DNA of 64,000 bases from Hesseltinella vesiculosa (lineage: Eukaryota > Mucoromycota > Mucoromycetes > Mucorales > Cunninghamellaceae): NCBI GenBank assembly GCA_002104935.1, contig MCGT01000006.1, forward strand, positions 434,001 through 498,000, written 5' to 3'. This document shows positions 1-10,863 of the stretch, in pieces (the stretch's first letter is position 1; each line of letters begins with the position of its first letter). The translations under genes were made by a program, and so were the position numbers. The notes under the pieces are model-generated. The model had not been told where the DNA came from. It saw nothing but the letters and a program-made list of their open reading frames with translations, and made no database searches.

Positions 1-3000
1 TGTTTTGCGTATTCGTCATCAGGATCGTCACGATTGCCACCCTTTCGTTTCATCCCTCTTCCTCGGCCACCCTAAGAAAAACAAAAAGGAAAGAAGGCAG
101 GTGAGCCATGCTCTGCGTAAAAAAAGAAAAAGAACTTACACGTCGACCATCACCACGGCCACGGCCACGAGGCATACCAGAGTGATGGTGTCCAGAAGGA
201 GGACCTTGGGGACCGGACAGACTGTTGGAGGACTGACCATGCATCGTTAGATCTACAGAGCGTAGAAGCTCGATCATTTCCATTGGGTTGAGGATGGGAC
301 CGTTGTAGATAGCAGGCCCAGGTAGGCGGCTGAGAATATAGGTAACCATGCTCTGGGGATCTTTTTGCTCCTTTGGCTGCTGTGATGATGGAGGAGGCAG
401 CTGTGACGAGGAGGTTGGTGCACGCGACTTACCGAACCCGTGTGCTTGTGGTGACCGGTCCGTCGGCATATCCGTGACAGGCTCATCATCCATATCCATC
501 TTCTTGCTGTGCTGTTTGCTCTTGGTTTTTTTATGCGGGGTGTCCGTCGACGCACGTCCTATATGCACATTGGATAAACAATAAAAAAAAGGGGGGATGA
601 GCATGCGAGTGTGTAGAATTGAAGCTTCGAGTTTACCTTTTGTGAGAGGGTCGATTTCTAATTTAGCATCCAGATCCAAATAGCTATGGCGAGCCAGGAA
701 TGTGTCGTTGGAGGTTACTAAGCAAGAGGTGAGCTGATATGTTTTCAAAATCAAGGCGAGGGCTTACATCCAGGGATGGCTGCCAGCATCCGCTTTTCAA
801 CACTCTTGACACTGGCAAGGTCGCCATACTTGTTTTCGTAATCCAAGAATTTTTTCCATACAGGAGCAGCCTTGTCTGAAGGTAAGGTGGCTAAGGATCG
901 TTCAAACAAGGCCCGGGTATCTGAAACAAAGATGACAAGGGAAAAACGTGAGTCATGAGCGACCTTTTTGATCAAAAAGAAAGGCACCTACTATTGTCAT
1001 CATTCATTTGGATGAGGAAATCCAGATATTCACAGACGAAGCCTGGGTCATCTGCAAACAGTTTGCCTGCCAGGCCAAAGATTTTCCCGGCAACAACGCC
1101 GTCCTTGCTATTGTGGTATTCCATCAGGGCCGAGGCAATAAACACATGGTAGGTTCGGTTGGTTGATTTGCGAGCTCTGGAGAAGATGCCTCGTGCTGCC
1201 TTGATGCCCTGTGCGTAAAAACAGGTGAGTAAAAGGAGAATAAAAGGCCAAGCACAGTGGTTACCTCGGTGCGGCGGGCCATGCGCATGTAGGCAATCCA
1301 CACAGTTGTACACTGGCGACTGACATCTAGCGTGTGCTTCTTGGCCCGGTCTTGGACGTCATCTTGCTCACGTTTGACCTGGCGTTCTCGCCCACGCACT
1401 TGCTCGCGAAGTTCACCATCCACGTCTTCACCGAGATTCATATCGCTGATTTCCTCAGCCAGGTCCTGCTGTAGCCTGTCTACCTGCTCGGCGGCTTGTT
1501 TCTGGTGCTCAGCAATCTCTTGGTCAAGTTTTTCGAGGAGCGTGTCATAGGTCTCCCGGACGAGTTCCAGCTTGTTCTTTGATTCACACAATTCAGCATA
1601 GGCAAAGTGCAATACCAGACTTTCAAAAAAAAATCAGATCGACCATTTTCCCACGTTGGTCTGAGTCTTTACCTCGATGGCAGTATCTCCATGGCTTGTT
1701 TCAAAACAGCCAGGGTCTTGTCTGGTTTGTCTTCTTGCAAATAATACATGGCAAAATCGTACCAGATTTCCGGGTAGTAGCGGAGCGCCAGGAGTGCTTG
1801 CTGGTAGGCAAAGGCGACACGGTCCACTAGCATACTGTTGTCTTCCAAATGCAGAGGGTTGTTGCGCTCCCATTGAATATACTTTTTCCAGAGTTGCAGC
1901 TACAAGAAAGCAGTAAAGAAGATAGGTCGGGGGTTCCTATTCTTATTCTTATTTTTTTTACCTGCTTGACTTCAGCATCTGTCCAGGTGGGATGACGGGG
2001 AATGACGTTGCGACGTAGGCCATCCATCATGGGTCTTGATTCACGCAACGCGGTACGAGCAGTCATGTAAGAAGAGGATTTTTCCGATAAAAACTTCTTG
2101 GCCTAGTACAAAAGGAAGAAGAGCGTGAGTGGCAGGTGTATGACAAATCGTAGGGTACTGATTTACGGTCAATCGGTTCAGGTTGTTTTCCCATTGATCA
2201 TAGTCCTTCCATAGCTGTTCAACATTGTTCAGGGGCGTGGACACAGCTTTGGTATAGGCACGGCGCATGCTGTCCATTTTCCGTTGCTCTTCCCAAGTCC
2301 CATTGGCCTAGTTGAGGAGGGGGGAAAGTCAGCATGAATGGATGTCTACGGGGAGGCGCTGGTTTACCGCGGCTGCTTTCAAAAAGTGCAAATAATCCAT
2401 CCAGATCAGGCCGGCATCCTTGTCCAGGCCAACATTGTTTAGTACGTATTCATAGGCTTTTTCAATCACGTCATGGGCATCGGGGGTCAGGGTGCCGTCA
2501 TTGCTGGTGTTGATGCGCCGGATATAGTCGAGATAAAAGTTCCAGAGGTCGACCGACAGCACAGATTTCAAACAACGGGTGAACAAGGCCTCGACTTCAT
2601 TGCAGTTGTTGTATTTTAACTCGGTATCCAAGTAATCTAGCCAGTGCTTGACCTGGAAAAATAAGAAATCGTTAGTGCTGGTCTAGGAGGCATGCGCACC
2701 TACAGAGGTAGGATACAGTTTCAAGAAGCGCTCGTATACGTCACGAATGGCCTCCATGTCACCAGCTTTCTGCACTTGATGCATCAGATCATCCCAGGCA
2801 TCCAGATCTTGTGGATTGTTGTTGACGAGTTGCTCGAGGCGGCCGCGTTCCTGCGATTGCTTTTCCAAAAAGGCAGCTGTGGGCTCGTAGGGTTGATTGC
2901 CGTTATTGTTGGCTGGCGGTTGGATGTTGAGAGGGATTTGCCAGGACGATGGAGAATTATCAAAGGAATTCTTGAGTTGCTGCTTTTGCGATTGATCCTG

Positions 3001-3204
3001 TGTAGGCAAGGCAGACCCATCGTCTTGTCCAGTCTCCTGCTGCTCAGATGTGAGTGGCGTTTCAGGTGGCGATTGGATGGGGTCTTCTGCAGGAAGCTGG
3101 TCGCTAGGATCGGCAGTGCCACTGACAATCTCTTGATCAGGATGATCTGGCGTTTCAGCAGGTGTATCTACAGACGCTATTTCGGATACTGGCTGGTCTT
3201 CCAT
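1..3204 (-). CDS. RNA14: Cleavage stimulation factor subunit Rna14/CstF-77 (3' end off the window)
   Basis: This is the scaffold subunit of the mRNA 3'-end cleavage and polyadenylation machinery. It is nuclear and built from HAT (half-a-TPR) helical repeats. About eleven exons can be joined. The N-terminus from the ATG at 3204 is an acidic, Pro/Gln-rich lead of about 100 residues, followed by the first HAT repeat ([18 protein letters not shown]). Later exons carry typical Rna14 stretches such as [26 protein letters not shown] and [20 protein letters not shown] (Suf region). The exon at 140-558 holds the polyproline/Ser linker and the hinge-like segment before an RG-rich tail ([13 protein letters not shown]). 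After a 68-nt intron (72-139) the last visible exon continues [10 protein letters not shown] and runs off the left edge, so the C-terminal tip is missing. The intron at 559-636 is 78 nt and stop-free. Family assignment is firm; individual exon borders are by eye. Confidence 0.9.
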
Positions 3205-3823
3205 GTTGTCTCGAAGCGTTCCCAAAATTGCGAAGCGAAAAGGAAAAAAAAAAAAACAAAGTGAGAATGTCCCGCGCTTAGGTATTTGCTTCTCCGCTGC
3301 CAGTGTGGATCAGCTGGGAAGGTCTCCTTTGAATCTCTTTCTTATTGCATGCAGTCATCTTACTCTTGTTATGCTATAATAGTACTCGGCTCGGTGTCTG
3401 TTTCCTTAGGCAAGTGTTGCAGTCATGAAGAAGAAAAAAGAGTCTCGACGCAGATAGCATTTTTATTTTTTTTTTCTTGGCTGTCTGGGAGGATGCAATC
3501 AAAAACGTCAGGCTGCATGCCGTTTTGTGCGAAACTGATCCCCCTTTTTTTCTCAGCAGTGACAATGAGCCAGAGTCTGGAAGGTTTGTTTGTTTCGAAT
3601 ACGAGGTGGGAGTTCTCCTTGGCGAGACACAGGAGAAAACGAGGTTCGTCCAAACACTCTTTTGCTAGGAGGCACAGGGGGAAAAGTCAAAAGAAAGGGA
3701 GAATAAAAAAAAAAACCTGAATAAAGTACGCTCTCGGGTTTTCAAATCTGCGTCTCTTTTTTCTTCACTTTTTTTTTTTTTTTTAATTTATTCAGTGCAA
3801 GAGTCAGGTACTCTTCTTCCATC
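3205..3823. promoter_or_regulatory. Divergent promoter region between RNA14 and the Msb1-like gene
   Basis: These 619 bases separate the two start codons. Open frames here have no recognisable domains and are broken by homopolymer runs. A long T run followed by TTTATTCAG near 3795 resembles an intron 3' end, so an unrecognised 5' exon of the plus-strand gene may lie here. No clear TATA box was picked out. Confidence 0.4.
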
Positions 3824-5691
3824 ATGCTTTATTCTTTTGACTTTGGTGCCCAAGTGTCTCGAATATGCATGGACGAAATTAGACGGCGAGGTAAAAGTCG
3901 AAGCGTTCGCCTAGGACATTCGCTCATCACCTCTCCTCTTCTTCATCCTAGGCATGGACGAAAGAAAAATCTTGCGCAAATCAGGTAGCCTCTTTTGACG
4001 ATAGAAAAGCAAAGATAGGCTGACAACTTTTTCTTCCAGCACCCAATAGCGTTTTGCTTCTCAAAGTGTTCCGTGATCACAAGTGTTCACCTGAAGACCT
4101 TGCACCTGTCAGCATCCACTCAGTTGCGACGCTGATGCAAGATATCCTCTGGTGCTGCCATGAACGCATTGTGCCAAAAAAGGTTTGGAAGCTGATCAAC
4201 TACGAAAGTAAGTCTGGGAGTCGCTATAGAAATCAAGGAGCCATAGGGGAAGTGATGAAAAAGACTGTGGCAGGAGAAATCCCGCCATGGCGGTTCTCAT
4301 GGTGACAAGTAAAATAGTTGAGGCATGTGCTTCTGTGATCTTCCTACATACAAAGGAAAGGAGGAACCGGCTTATGAGGCTGATGGAGAGAGGGCATAAG
4401 AATCATAAAGCAAGTGCAGGGGCAAGTTCAGGGGAAACAAGAAGGAGAGATGCTGACTACCTCACTTTTTTTTTCCCGCAACTTAGCATGTACACTTCCA
4501 GAGCTGTCCAAGGTTTTGACGCAAAAAGGCGAAGGCTTGCTTGTGGAAATTCTTGATTTCTTGGTGGAAATGATGAAACACAAAGCCAAAAACCTGATGG
4601 ACGCCTACCATTTGGGCGAAGCCATGGGCAAGGTGACCTTGGGTCCAGCCGACTGCGACCCCATCATTGCAGAAAAAGCCGGTCACTTCATGACACGGAT
4701 GATCATCGAGCACTCCAAATGGCTCTCCCAGACCAAGAACCCAGCCTCCCCTCTTTTTATCTCCAACCAGCACCACCGCCGCCTGTCCGGTCCTTTGTTT
4801 GACTCGTCCTGCACCGCCATTGCTGCCCTGCAAAACATCAAGCCCATGTCCAAATCCGAGGCCGCCATGGCCAAGGCCAAATCCTATGACCGCATCATTC
4901 ATCGCATCCGCACCTTTGCTACTGATTGGATCGATTATGCCTATGGGGCTGTCTATGCGCTGATGGAGGATGAGTTTGAATCCGAGCCTACGCCAAAGGA
5001 GGAGCCCTGGATCTCCATCTTTACCACCCAGCTCGACCCAGCCACCGAATTGGACTCGCCTCTGCTGTATCGCATCTTGTCTCAAGTCACCAAACCCAAG
5101 GTATCAGCAACTGCCGACCCTTTTGCCTCGTCCTACTGGTTCCAAAGCCGCCAGGCTGCCACCGTCGGTAAATGCACATGAAAAAGAAGGGGCTTTTTTC
5201 TTCCGTGCATGACCGCTCACTGTTTTTTTTTTTTTTTGATGTGCATAGCAGCTGGAGAAGCCTTCTCTCAATTCAACTCCTATCTTGAGCCTGCGCAGGA
5301 ACCAGGGATGCCAGCGGAAGTCACATCAACGTGGCATGACAAACTAGCCAGCAAGAAGCCGTCCTTTTCGAAAAAGAAATTTTATATGCGAATGAAAAAC
5401 AACGCTGCACCTTCCCTCCTTTCACCTGCTGATAGCATCATCGAAGCTCCCTCTAGCCTTTCTAGAGACCTCACCGGCGACCAGACCATCCACGATGACC
5501 AGACCCTGAATGACAATGACTCAGCCATCAACCGATCTTCAACCTTTAGCCTTTCTGTCGACGATCCAAACAAACAGCTCTCTCAATCCGGGGCCACCTC
5601 CAAACGTCAAATTAAGAGCCTCATGAAAGCCATCAAGATCGGGCATTACAGTGCTTCCTCAGCCAATAAAAAGCAATCCCAAATGGTCTGA
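3824..5691 (+). CDS. Msb1/Mug8-type (DUF1708) RhoGAP-fold polarity protein
   Basis: Five exons join in frame: 3824-3890, 3952-3984, 4040-4207, 4487-5167 and 5249-5691, giving 463 aa. The first about 90 residues read like a divergent RhoGAP domain: an FGAQVSRICMDEIRRRGMDE helix, then KILRKSAPNS at the place of the arginine-finger loop, then SIHSVATLMQDILWCC matching the family's 'H-VA-LLK' helix. The middle (WLSQ... to ...TDWIDYAYGAVYALM) matches the helical body of the Msb1/Mug8 family. Known members act with Cdc42/Rho1 in bud growth and cell-wall control. The C-terminal about 150 residues are Ser/Asp-rich with a short basic stretch and no domain. The second exon is only 33 nt. The start is uncertain because upstream sequence resembles a 3' splice site. 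It could also be called simply a RhoGAP-like protein; the exact family name is inference. Confidence 0.6.
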
Positions 5692-6120
5692 CAACTTGCT
5701 CTTCTTTGTTTTGCCATCCGCGTCGTCTGCTCTCGTCTCCTTTTTTCCTTCATTATTTTCGCTCTTTGGAATTGTAGTCAAAAAAACACCGTTCAAACGC
5801 AAGGACTAACGGAAATAAACCCCACTTTCCTTCCTCCTTCCATCCGAAAGATGCCCAGCGAGCTTGAGATGCTGACACCGAGGCATTCTTCGTTTTTTTT
5901 TTTTTTTTTTTTGTTCCTGATGGCAAGGGATCGGGACAAGAAGGAGCCAAAGGCATGGGCACAATTTTTTTCATCCAACGATACCCGCCCGTCCGCTCAG
6001 TTGATGCTCAGTGCGGCAGGAGGAGGGTGATGACCGGTTTTTTTTAATTCATTTCTTGAGAGAAAAATAAAAGAGAGAGGAATACTAAAGATGATATCGG
6101 TAGAGAAAGGCGATGGCAAC
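5692..6120. other. Convergent 3' intergenic region
   Basis: This is tail-to-tail spacing between the Msb1-like gene and the BI-1 gene. It is T-rich, with a run of about 20 T near 5888, and has no coding potential. It presumably holds both 3' UTRs and their polyadenylation signals, for example AAAATAAAAG near 6063. Confidence 0.4.
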
Positions 6121-7051
6121 CTAATCGTGTTGGGTGGCGTTGAGAATTTGTAAGATACGGATGAACAAATTGATGATATCCATGTACAAAGAGCAAGCAG
6201 CCATGATGTAGTCTTCGCAGGAGTATCTGTTGAAAATCAGGTAGGTGTCCAGCAAAATGTAGCCGCTGAAAATGATCACACCACCGATGGCCAGAGCCAA
6301 TTGGAAGCCTTCAGAGAACGGAATGAAGATTTGAACAATGCCAGCCAGCAATAGAATGCTGATGCCAGCAAACAAAAAGGGCATCAACCCGGTAAAGTCC
6401 CATTTCGATTGCAAGGTGAACAGCGTCAGACCAATAAACACACCAAAAGTAATGATCAGGGCCTGCAGCACAATGGTTTGATCGTAAAACGTGACTGTAA
6501 AAAGAAGGTGCCAAGGTTAAAAAGGCTGGGCAATTTTTTCTTCCTTTACACCTACCAATAGTGCCCACCAAATGACCTTCCAGTAATGTGAACAGGCCCA
6601 GCAGGTAAAAATTGAGGGGAGTGGAGCGAGCTTTCCACATCAGAGCAAACAGCACACCAAGCGAGCCCAAGCCAGACACCAAAAGGAGCCAAGGACTGGT
6701 GAAGGAACATCAATGAGCCATCCTGACCTTTTCAACCCTTCCAACTTACTTTGTCTGCACCCAGGTCTTGACCGATTGGTTGTACATGTAAATCCCTGAC
6801 ATGATGATGGTACTGAAGACTTGCACGCTGAGGATGGAGTACACCTTGCGCACAAATTCTACGAATAAATGAGGACATCAGATTCATTTTGCTGGCCGTC
6901 TTTATGAAAGCTTACGCATGCGAACTTCCATGCTGCTGTTGATCACAGTTTCCTTGAACATGTCATCATCGTGCTCTCCACCAAACAATGGCTGTCTCGA
7001 TTCCTCCTCATAAGCTGGAGGAGGAGCTGAATATTGCTGATAAGAAGACAT
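6121..7051 (-). CDS. BXI1: Bax inhibitor-1 / TMBIM (Lifeguard) family membrane protein
   Basis: A multi-pass membrane protein of the TMBIM family, whose members sit in ER, vacuole or Golgi membranes and act as calcium leaks and in stress or cell-death control. The start is the ATG at 7051, followed by a Tyr/Pro-rich cytosolic lead (MSSYQQYSAPPPAYEEE) and a family-typical segment, ETVINSSMEVRMQFVRKVYS, which an intron interrupts after the codon for M. Later exons give the hydrophobic segments ending with the signature region LAIGGVIIFSGYILLDTYLI and the family's C-terminal pattern (DYIMAACSLYMDIINLFIRI), then a short tail. The stop is at 6121-6123. Four exons with T-rich introns are visible. 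The family is secure; the ortholog name (yeast Bxi1/Ybh3) is by similarity. Confidence 0.9.
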
Positions 7052-8385
7052 GCGTCGTTAAAAAAAAAAGTGTGGGAGAAGAAAGAAAGAAAGAAAAGAA
7101 AAAACAGCTCACCGCTAAATTTAGCTGTTGCCCGCCTCTTCCAAAAAGAGTCATCAGCGCAGCACCACCTATGGCTGACCAACAGAAGACGACGACGAGA
7201 GTGTAATGAAAAGCTTTAGACAGTGGCATGAACGGTAGTGCTGATTCCTCCTAAGAAAATACAATCATCTTCCACGAGACTTCTCCCTCCGTCCTGACCC
7301 TTCTCTCCCTTTCGTTTTTTTCTCTAGAACATTCCACTGCGCATTTCTTAAAGAGAACACTCTTTAAGCTTGTGATTGGATTTGCTGTAAGAAACGGGAA
7401 AAACCCCATAATGATTTTTTTTGTGGGTGTGACCTTTCTTGGTGCCCAATTTCTTTATTTTCAACCGAATCAACTTGTCGTCCATCAGGTGAAGTTCAAG
7501 TATTGATGGGCGATCAACCTTTATCACAATGTGCAATGGCCGCTTCTAGTAGGCCCTAATCAAATCAATCATAACATGGATACTAATACATACAGTAAAT
7601 ATTGATGGAGGCACGTGCTCCCTTTTTGCACAACGCGGTGGCCCATGTCCGTTTTTGGTTGAAATGATTCAAAGACCCTGGACAATCCTTTTGAGGGCAA
7701 TGGTAAGAAAGAGCCTCATCTATGCTACTGCCATTCCCAGAACAGGCATGCATTTAGCTATGCTCGTGTCCAAGCTGAAGACTTCTGCTCGGTTTGAATT
7801 GAATCGAGAATCCTTTTTTTTCCAGACAAGCTGGGCTGAAAAAAAGAAAAACACATCCAATCCGATGGAGCTCTTCCTAAAAAAGGAAATGCTCAGATTA
7901 CTTTTTTTCTTGCACGCCTTTGACAATGTCAAAGGCTAAACCCATCGGCAAAGCTTGGTGGACCTTTGCTTTTCGGTGGCGGAGCCTGAAAAGAGGTCCC
8001 CTTTTTTCATAACATGGCTGCGTGGACGACAAAAGGGTTAATTTTCGACATGGCGATGGAAATGACATTTTACTTTTAAGCGCTCTTTCCAATGGTATTG
8101 TTCAGGAGCGAAAAGCCTGTCATTTTTTTTTGTTTAGTAATTCGTCCTCATGTTAGATTTCCTGAAATCTGTACCCCTCAATGCATCAAAGTAAAATTCG
8201 CTGATAGATACCACTCCTTTTTACATCCGCTACTGCGTTAGAGAGGTTTGACTCCTTTTTAGACGAGTGACATAAAGACATTGGAAGCTAGCCGCTCCTC
8301 CTCTTCTCATTTATTGTTCGCCCTTGTTTTTTTCTTTTTCCTTTTTTTTTTTTCTCTTTTCTCATTGATCATCCTCGTGAAAACA
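7052..8385. promoter_or_regulatory. Divergent intergenic region BXI1 / BOI
   Basis: The 1.3 kb between two start codons must hold both promoters. Short open frames here (for example 62 aa at 7348-7536 on the minus strand) have no recognisable domain. An 8-bp palindrome GCACGTGC lies at 7611-7618, a core of the kind bound by basic-helix-loop-helix factors. A pyrimidine-rich leader precedes the plus-strand start at 8386. Confidence 0.4.
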
Positions 8386-10255
8386 ATGGAGGTTGTCTAC
8401 GTTATGCATCCATTTGTGGCCGAAAATGACGATGAAATCAGTTTAAATGTTGGCGATCCTGTCGTTGTGCTTGAAAAAGACGACGGCTTCGGCGATGGCT
8501 GGTGGCAGGTAGATTTTTTTATTGCTTTACCAAGTGGCAGCTGAGGTTTTTTTTTTCCTTATATCATATAGGGACGAAATGCCCTAGGCGACGAAGGATT
8601 ATTCCCTGTCAATTACACCTCTGCTGATCAAGATATGGATAGTGACGCGCAAGGTGATACGGATGATTCATCCGACCAGAGCAGCCATGCTACCTTTGAA
8701 GGCAGGGCTGGACGTGGCGATATGGAGGAGGATAGCCAAAGTCAGACCTCCTTGGTTTCATCGAGGCAAAGCCAAGCATCGTCGATTTCCCAGGCCGTCT
8801 CTAACCCATCTGCATCGACTGTCACCTATTCAAAAGATCTCGAGTCCATGTACTCTGTCATGTCCAGTCAGCTCGATGATGATCCCTCCTTGCCTCCCAT
8901 GCTATCCCCCAACATCACCTTTGCATCAAAAAATTTGCAAAAAGTAGTCCGTGCCACGCTATTGTCTACCTCATTGAGCCATACTCCTCCAGAACAATGG
9001 AATGTAGAACAGGTTGGCGATTGGCTGCAGCAGATGGGATTTGACGCCGTCACAGATCAATTTGTTGGCAAGTGAAAAAAAGGAGTTTTTTTTTTTACTA
9101 ACCTTCATACTGGGTTTGTCTCCTTTTTTTTTTTTAATATAGAACAAGAAATCACTGGGGATATTCTCTTGGAGCTGTCGTTGAATTCCTTGAAAGAGTT
9201 TGATATCAGCACTTTTGGGAGACGCTTTAAAATTCATAGCGCCATTCTCGCTCTCCGCGAAGAAATTTTACGTCAAGACCCTTTTTACCTGGTCCCTTCC
9301 AAATCTTGCCTCAGTACTACCGAGGTATACTTGCATGAAAGAGCGTCCTCCCTTTTTTCCCCTTTGCTCCCCACAGGATGCAGGGTCACCTCACGTTGAT
9401 TTTTTTTATGCCAGGATTACCATTGGATGATCACAGGACAAGGCCAGCCTCCTAGCAAATACTCATATTACCGCGGAACCTCGATGGACGAAGAGCATAT
9501 TGCAGAAAATGATCTCAATGGCTTTCAGCAGCGCATTCCTGAAGAACTGATGCATCCGACGCTGGAGAATGGAAAACCTCATGGCATCCTACCTGTGAGC
9601 CATGACGACGAATTGATGTCGTTGGCAGAAGTGCTGGATGATCATGTAACCCCTGACATGGAAGGGTGGCTGTACAAGCAGGGTGATAAATACAAAACCT
9701 GGAACAAGCGCTGGTTCGTTTTGAAAGGCTGCAATCTTTTCTACTTCAAGAGTCCAAAGGTACGAAAAAAAAAAAAAAAAAAAAAAACCGCCCGAATTGA
9801 TGGGAGCGAAGGTCCTATAATTGCCTTTTTTGGTTACCCAGGATGTACGCATGAAAGGGATCATCAACTTGCGAGGTTACAGAGTGATTTGTGACGAAAC
9901 CATTGCCGTTGGCCATTACAGTTTCAAGGCTCAACACGACCGTGAACGCACCTTTTACTTTTATGCCGACACCGACCTCAGTATGAAGGCCTGGGTGCAA
10001 GCATTGATCAAAGCCACCATCTCCCGTGACTTCAATGCCCCGGTCGTCAGCTCAAGCACCATCCACACTGTTTCGCTGGACATTGCTAAGAGAATGAACC
10101 CTCGGCCTCCATCCACGCTATTGTATACAAAGAAAGGCGGTCAAATGCCAAGCGTCACCATCTCTTCCCCACCACAATTGATCTCCACCATCACAGAAGC
10201 CAGCACAGATGCTGAAGCTGCCGATTCAGAAATTTGTGCCTCCGACGCTTCTTGA
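8386..10255 (+). CDS. BOI1: Boi1/Boi2/Pob1-type polarity scaffold (SH3-SAM-PH)
   Basis: Five exons (8386-8508, 8572-9067, 9143-9324, 9415-9759, 9842-10255) give 519 aa. Domains in order: an SH3 at residues about 1-60 (VVYVMHPFVAENDDEISL, DGWWQ, GLFPVNYTS); a Ser-rich linker; a SAM domain from about residue 185 (WNVEQVGDWLQQMGF, DILLEL); and a PH domain from about residue 310 (PDMEGWLYKQGDKYKTWNKR through MKAWVQALI). This order matches yeast Boi1/Boi2 and fission yeast Pob1, which link Cdc42/formin signalling and the exocyst at growing tips. Spacing from SH3 to SAM is shorter than in yeast. The third exon joins the SAM domain only if the preceding intron starts with GC rather than GT. The linker upstream of the PH domain lacks a clear PxxP run. 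Identification is firm, the paralog name is not. Confidence 0.92.
9068..9142 (+). other. GC-AG intron in the Boi gene
   Basis: The upstream exon ends TTTGTTG and the intron begins GCAAGTG. It ends TTTTTAATATAG before AACAAGAAATC. Splicing here gives FVEQEITGDILLEL, the normal SAM-domain sequence. The only nearby GT (in AAGTGA) would break the frame. The 75-nt intron therefore uses the minor GC donor. Confidence 0.8.
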
Positions 10256-10863
10256 ACAACCCACATGGTCAGGCTAAACAAACCCTATACATCCCTCCTA
10301 CTTTATCTTTTGATGCATTTACTGTTATAATTAAACTTGGTGTGACACCGCTTCCTTTTTTGCCAGAAAATTCAATTTTTTTATTCTTGCTTGCAGGTCA
10401 CACATGCCTCAGCGCACAAAGGGATACTTGACAAAAAGGTATCGTTGAATTTCGCGACATGTGTGGCTGTGGTTGATCCTGGCTCACCAATTTCCAAATT
10501 TGACCAGGTTCAAAAAAAAAAAACATAGATACAGAGGCTAGTGCTTAAAAACTTTCAATGAAGGACAAATCACCATTTTGAATGGCGCTTGTTCGAGCGA
10601 AAAAAAAAAAAAAATGCAAGGCTTTTCTATTTCTTCCCAAAACTTTGGGCTATTTTGAAGGATGATCATTGTGTATTGATGGCTGAGTTCACAACTTATT
10701 GCACCTGGTCACTCTAACCTTGAAAAGACTGTTGAGTGGTGATTGATGTTGCACAAGGAATCTGTGCCTTCCGCCAATTTGGTGATCCAGTCATTTTTCT
10801 GTGGTTTCCATTTCTTCTTTTGCTTCTCCTTTTTTCGTTTTCGTTTTTTTTGGTACCAAAAGC
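10256..10863. other. Intergenic region, no gene seen
   Basis: About 600 bases between two plus-strand genes. The left part should hold the Boi 3' UTR, with several A runs. The right part, ending in a C/T-rich leader, should be the promoter and 5' UTR of the kelch gene. No open frame of note. Confidence 0.35.

Noticed and set aside
2692..3264. 190-aa plus-strand frame opposite the RNA14 N-terminus
   Set aside because: It is the antisense shadow of a coding exon whose protein clearly matches the Rna14 family.
7348..8092. Short frames in the BXI1/BOI intergenic region
   Set aside because: No domains, no paired splice signals and no homology to anything recognised.
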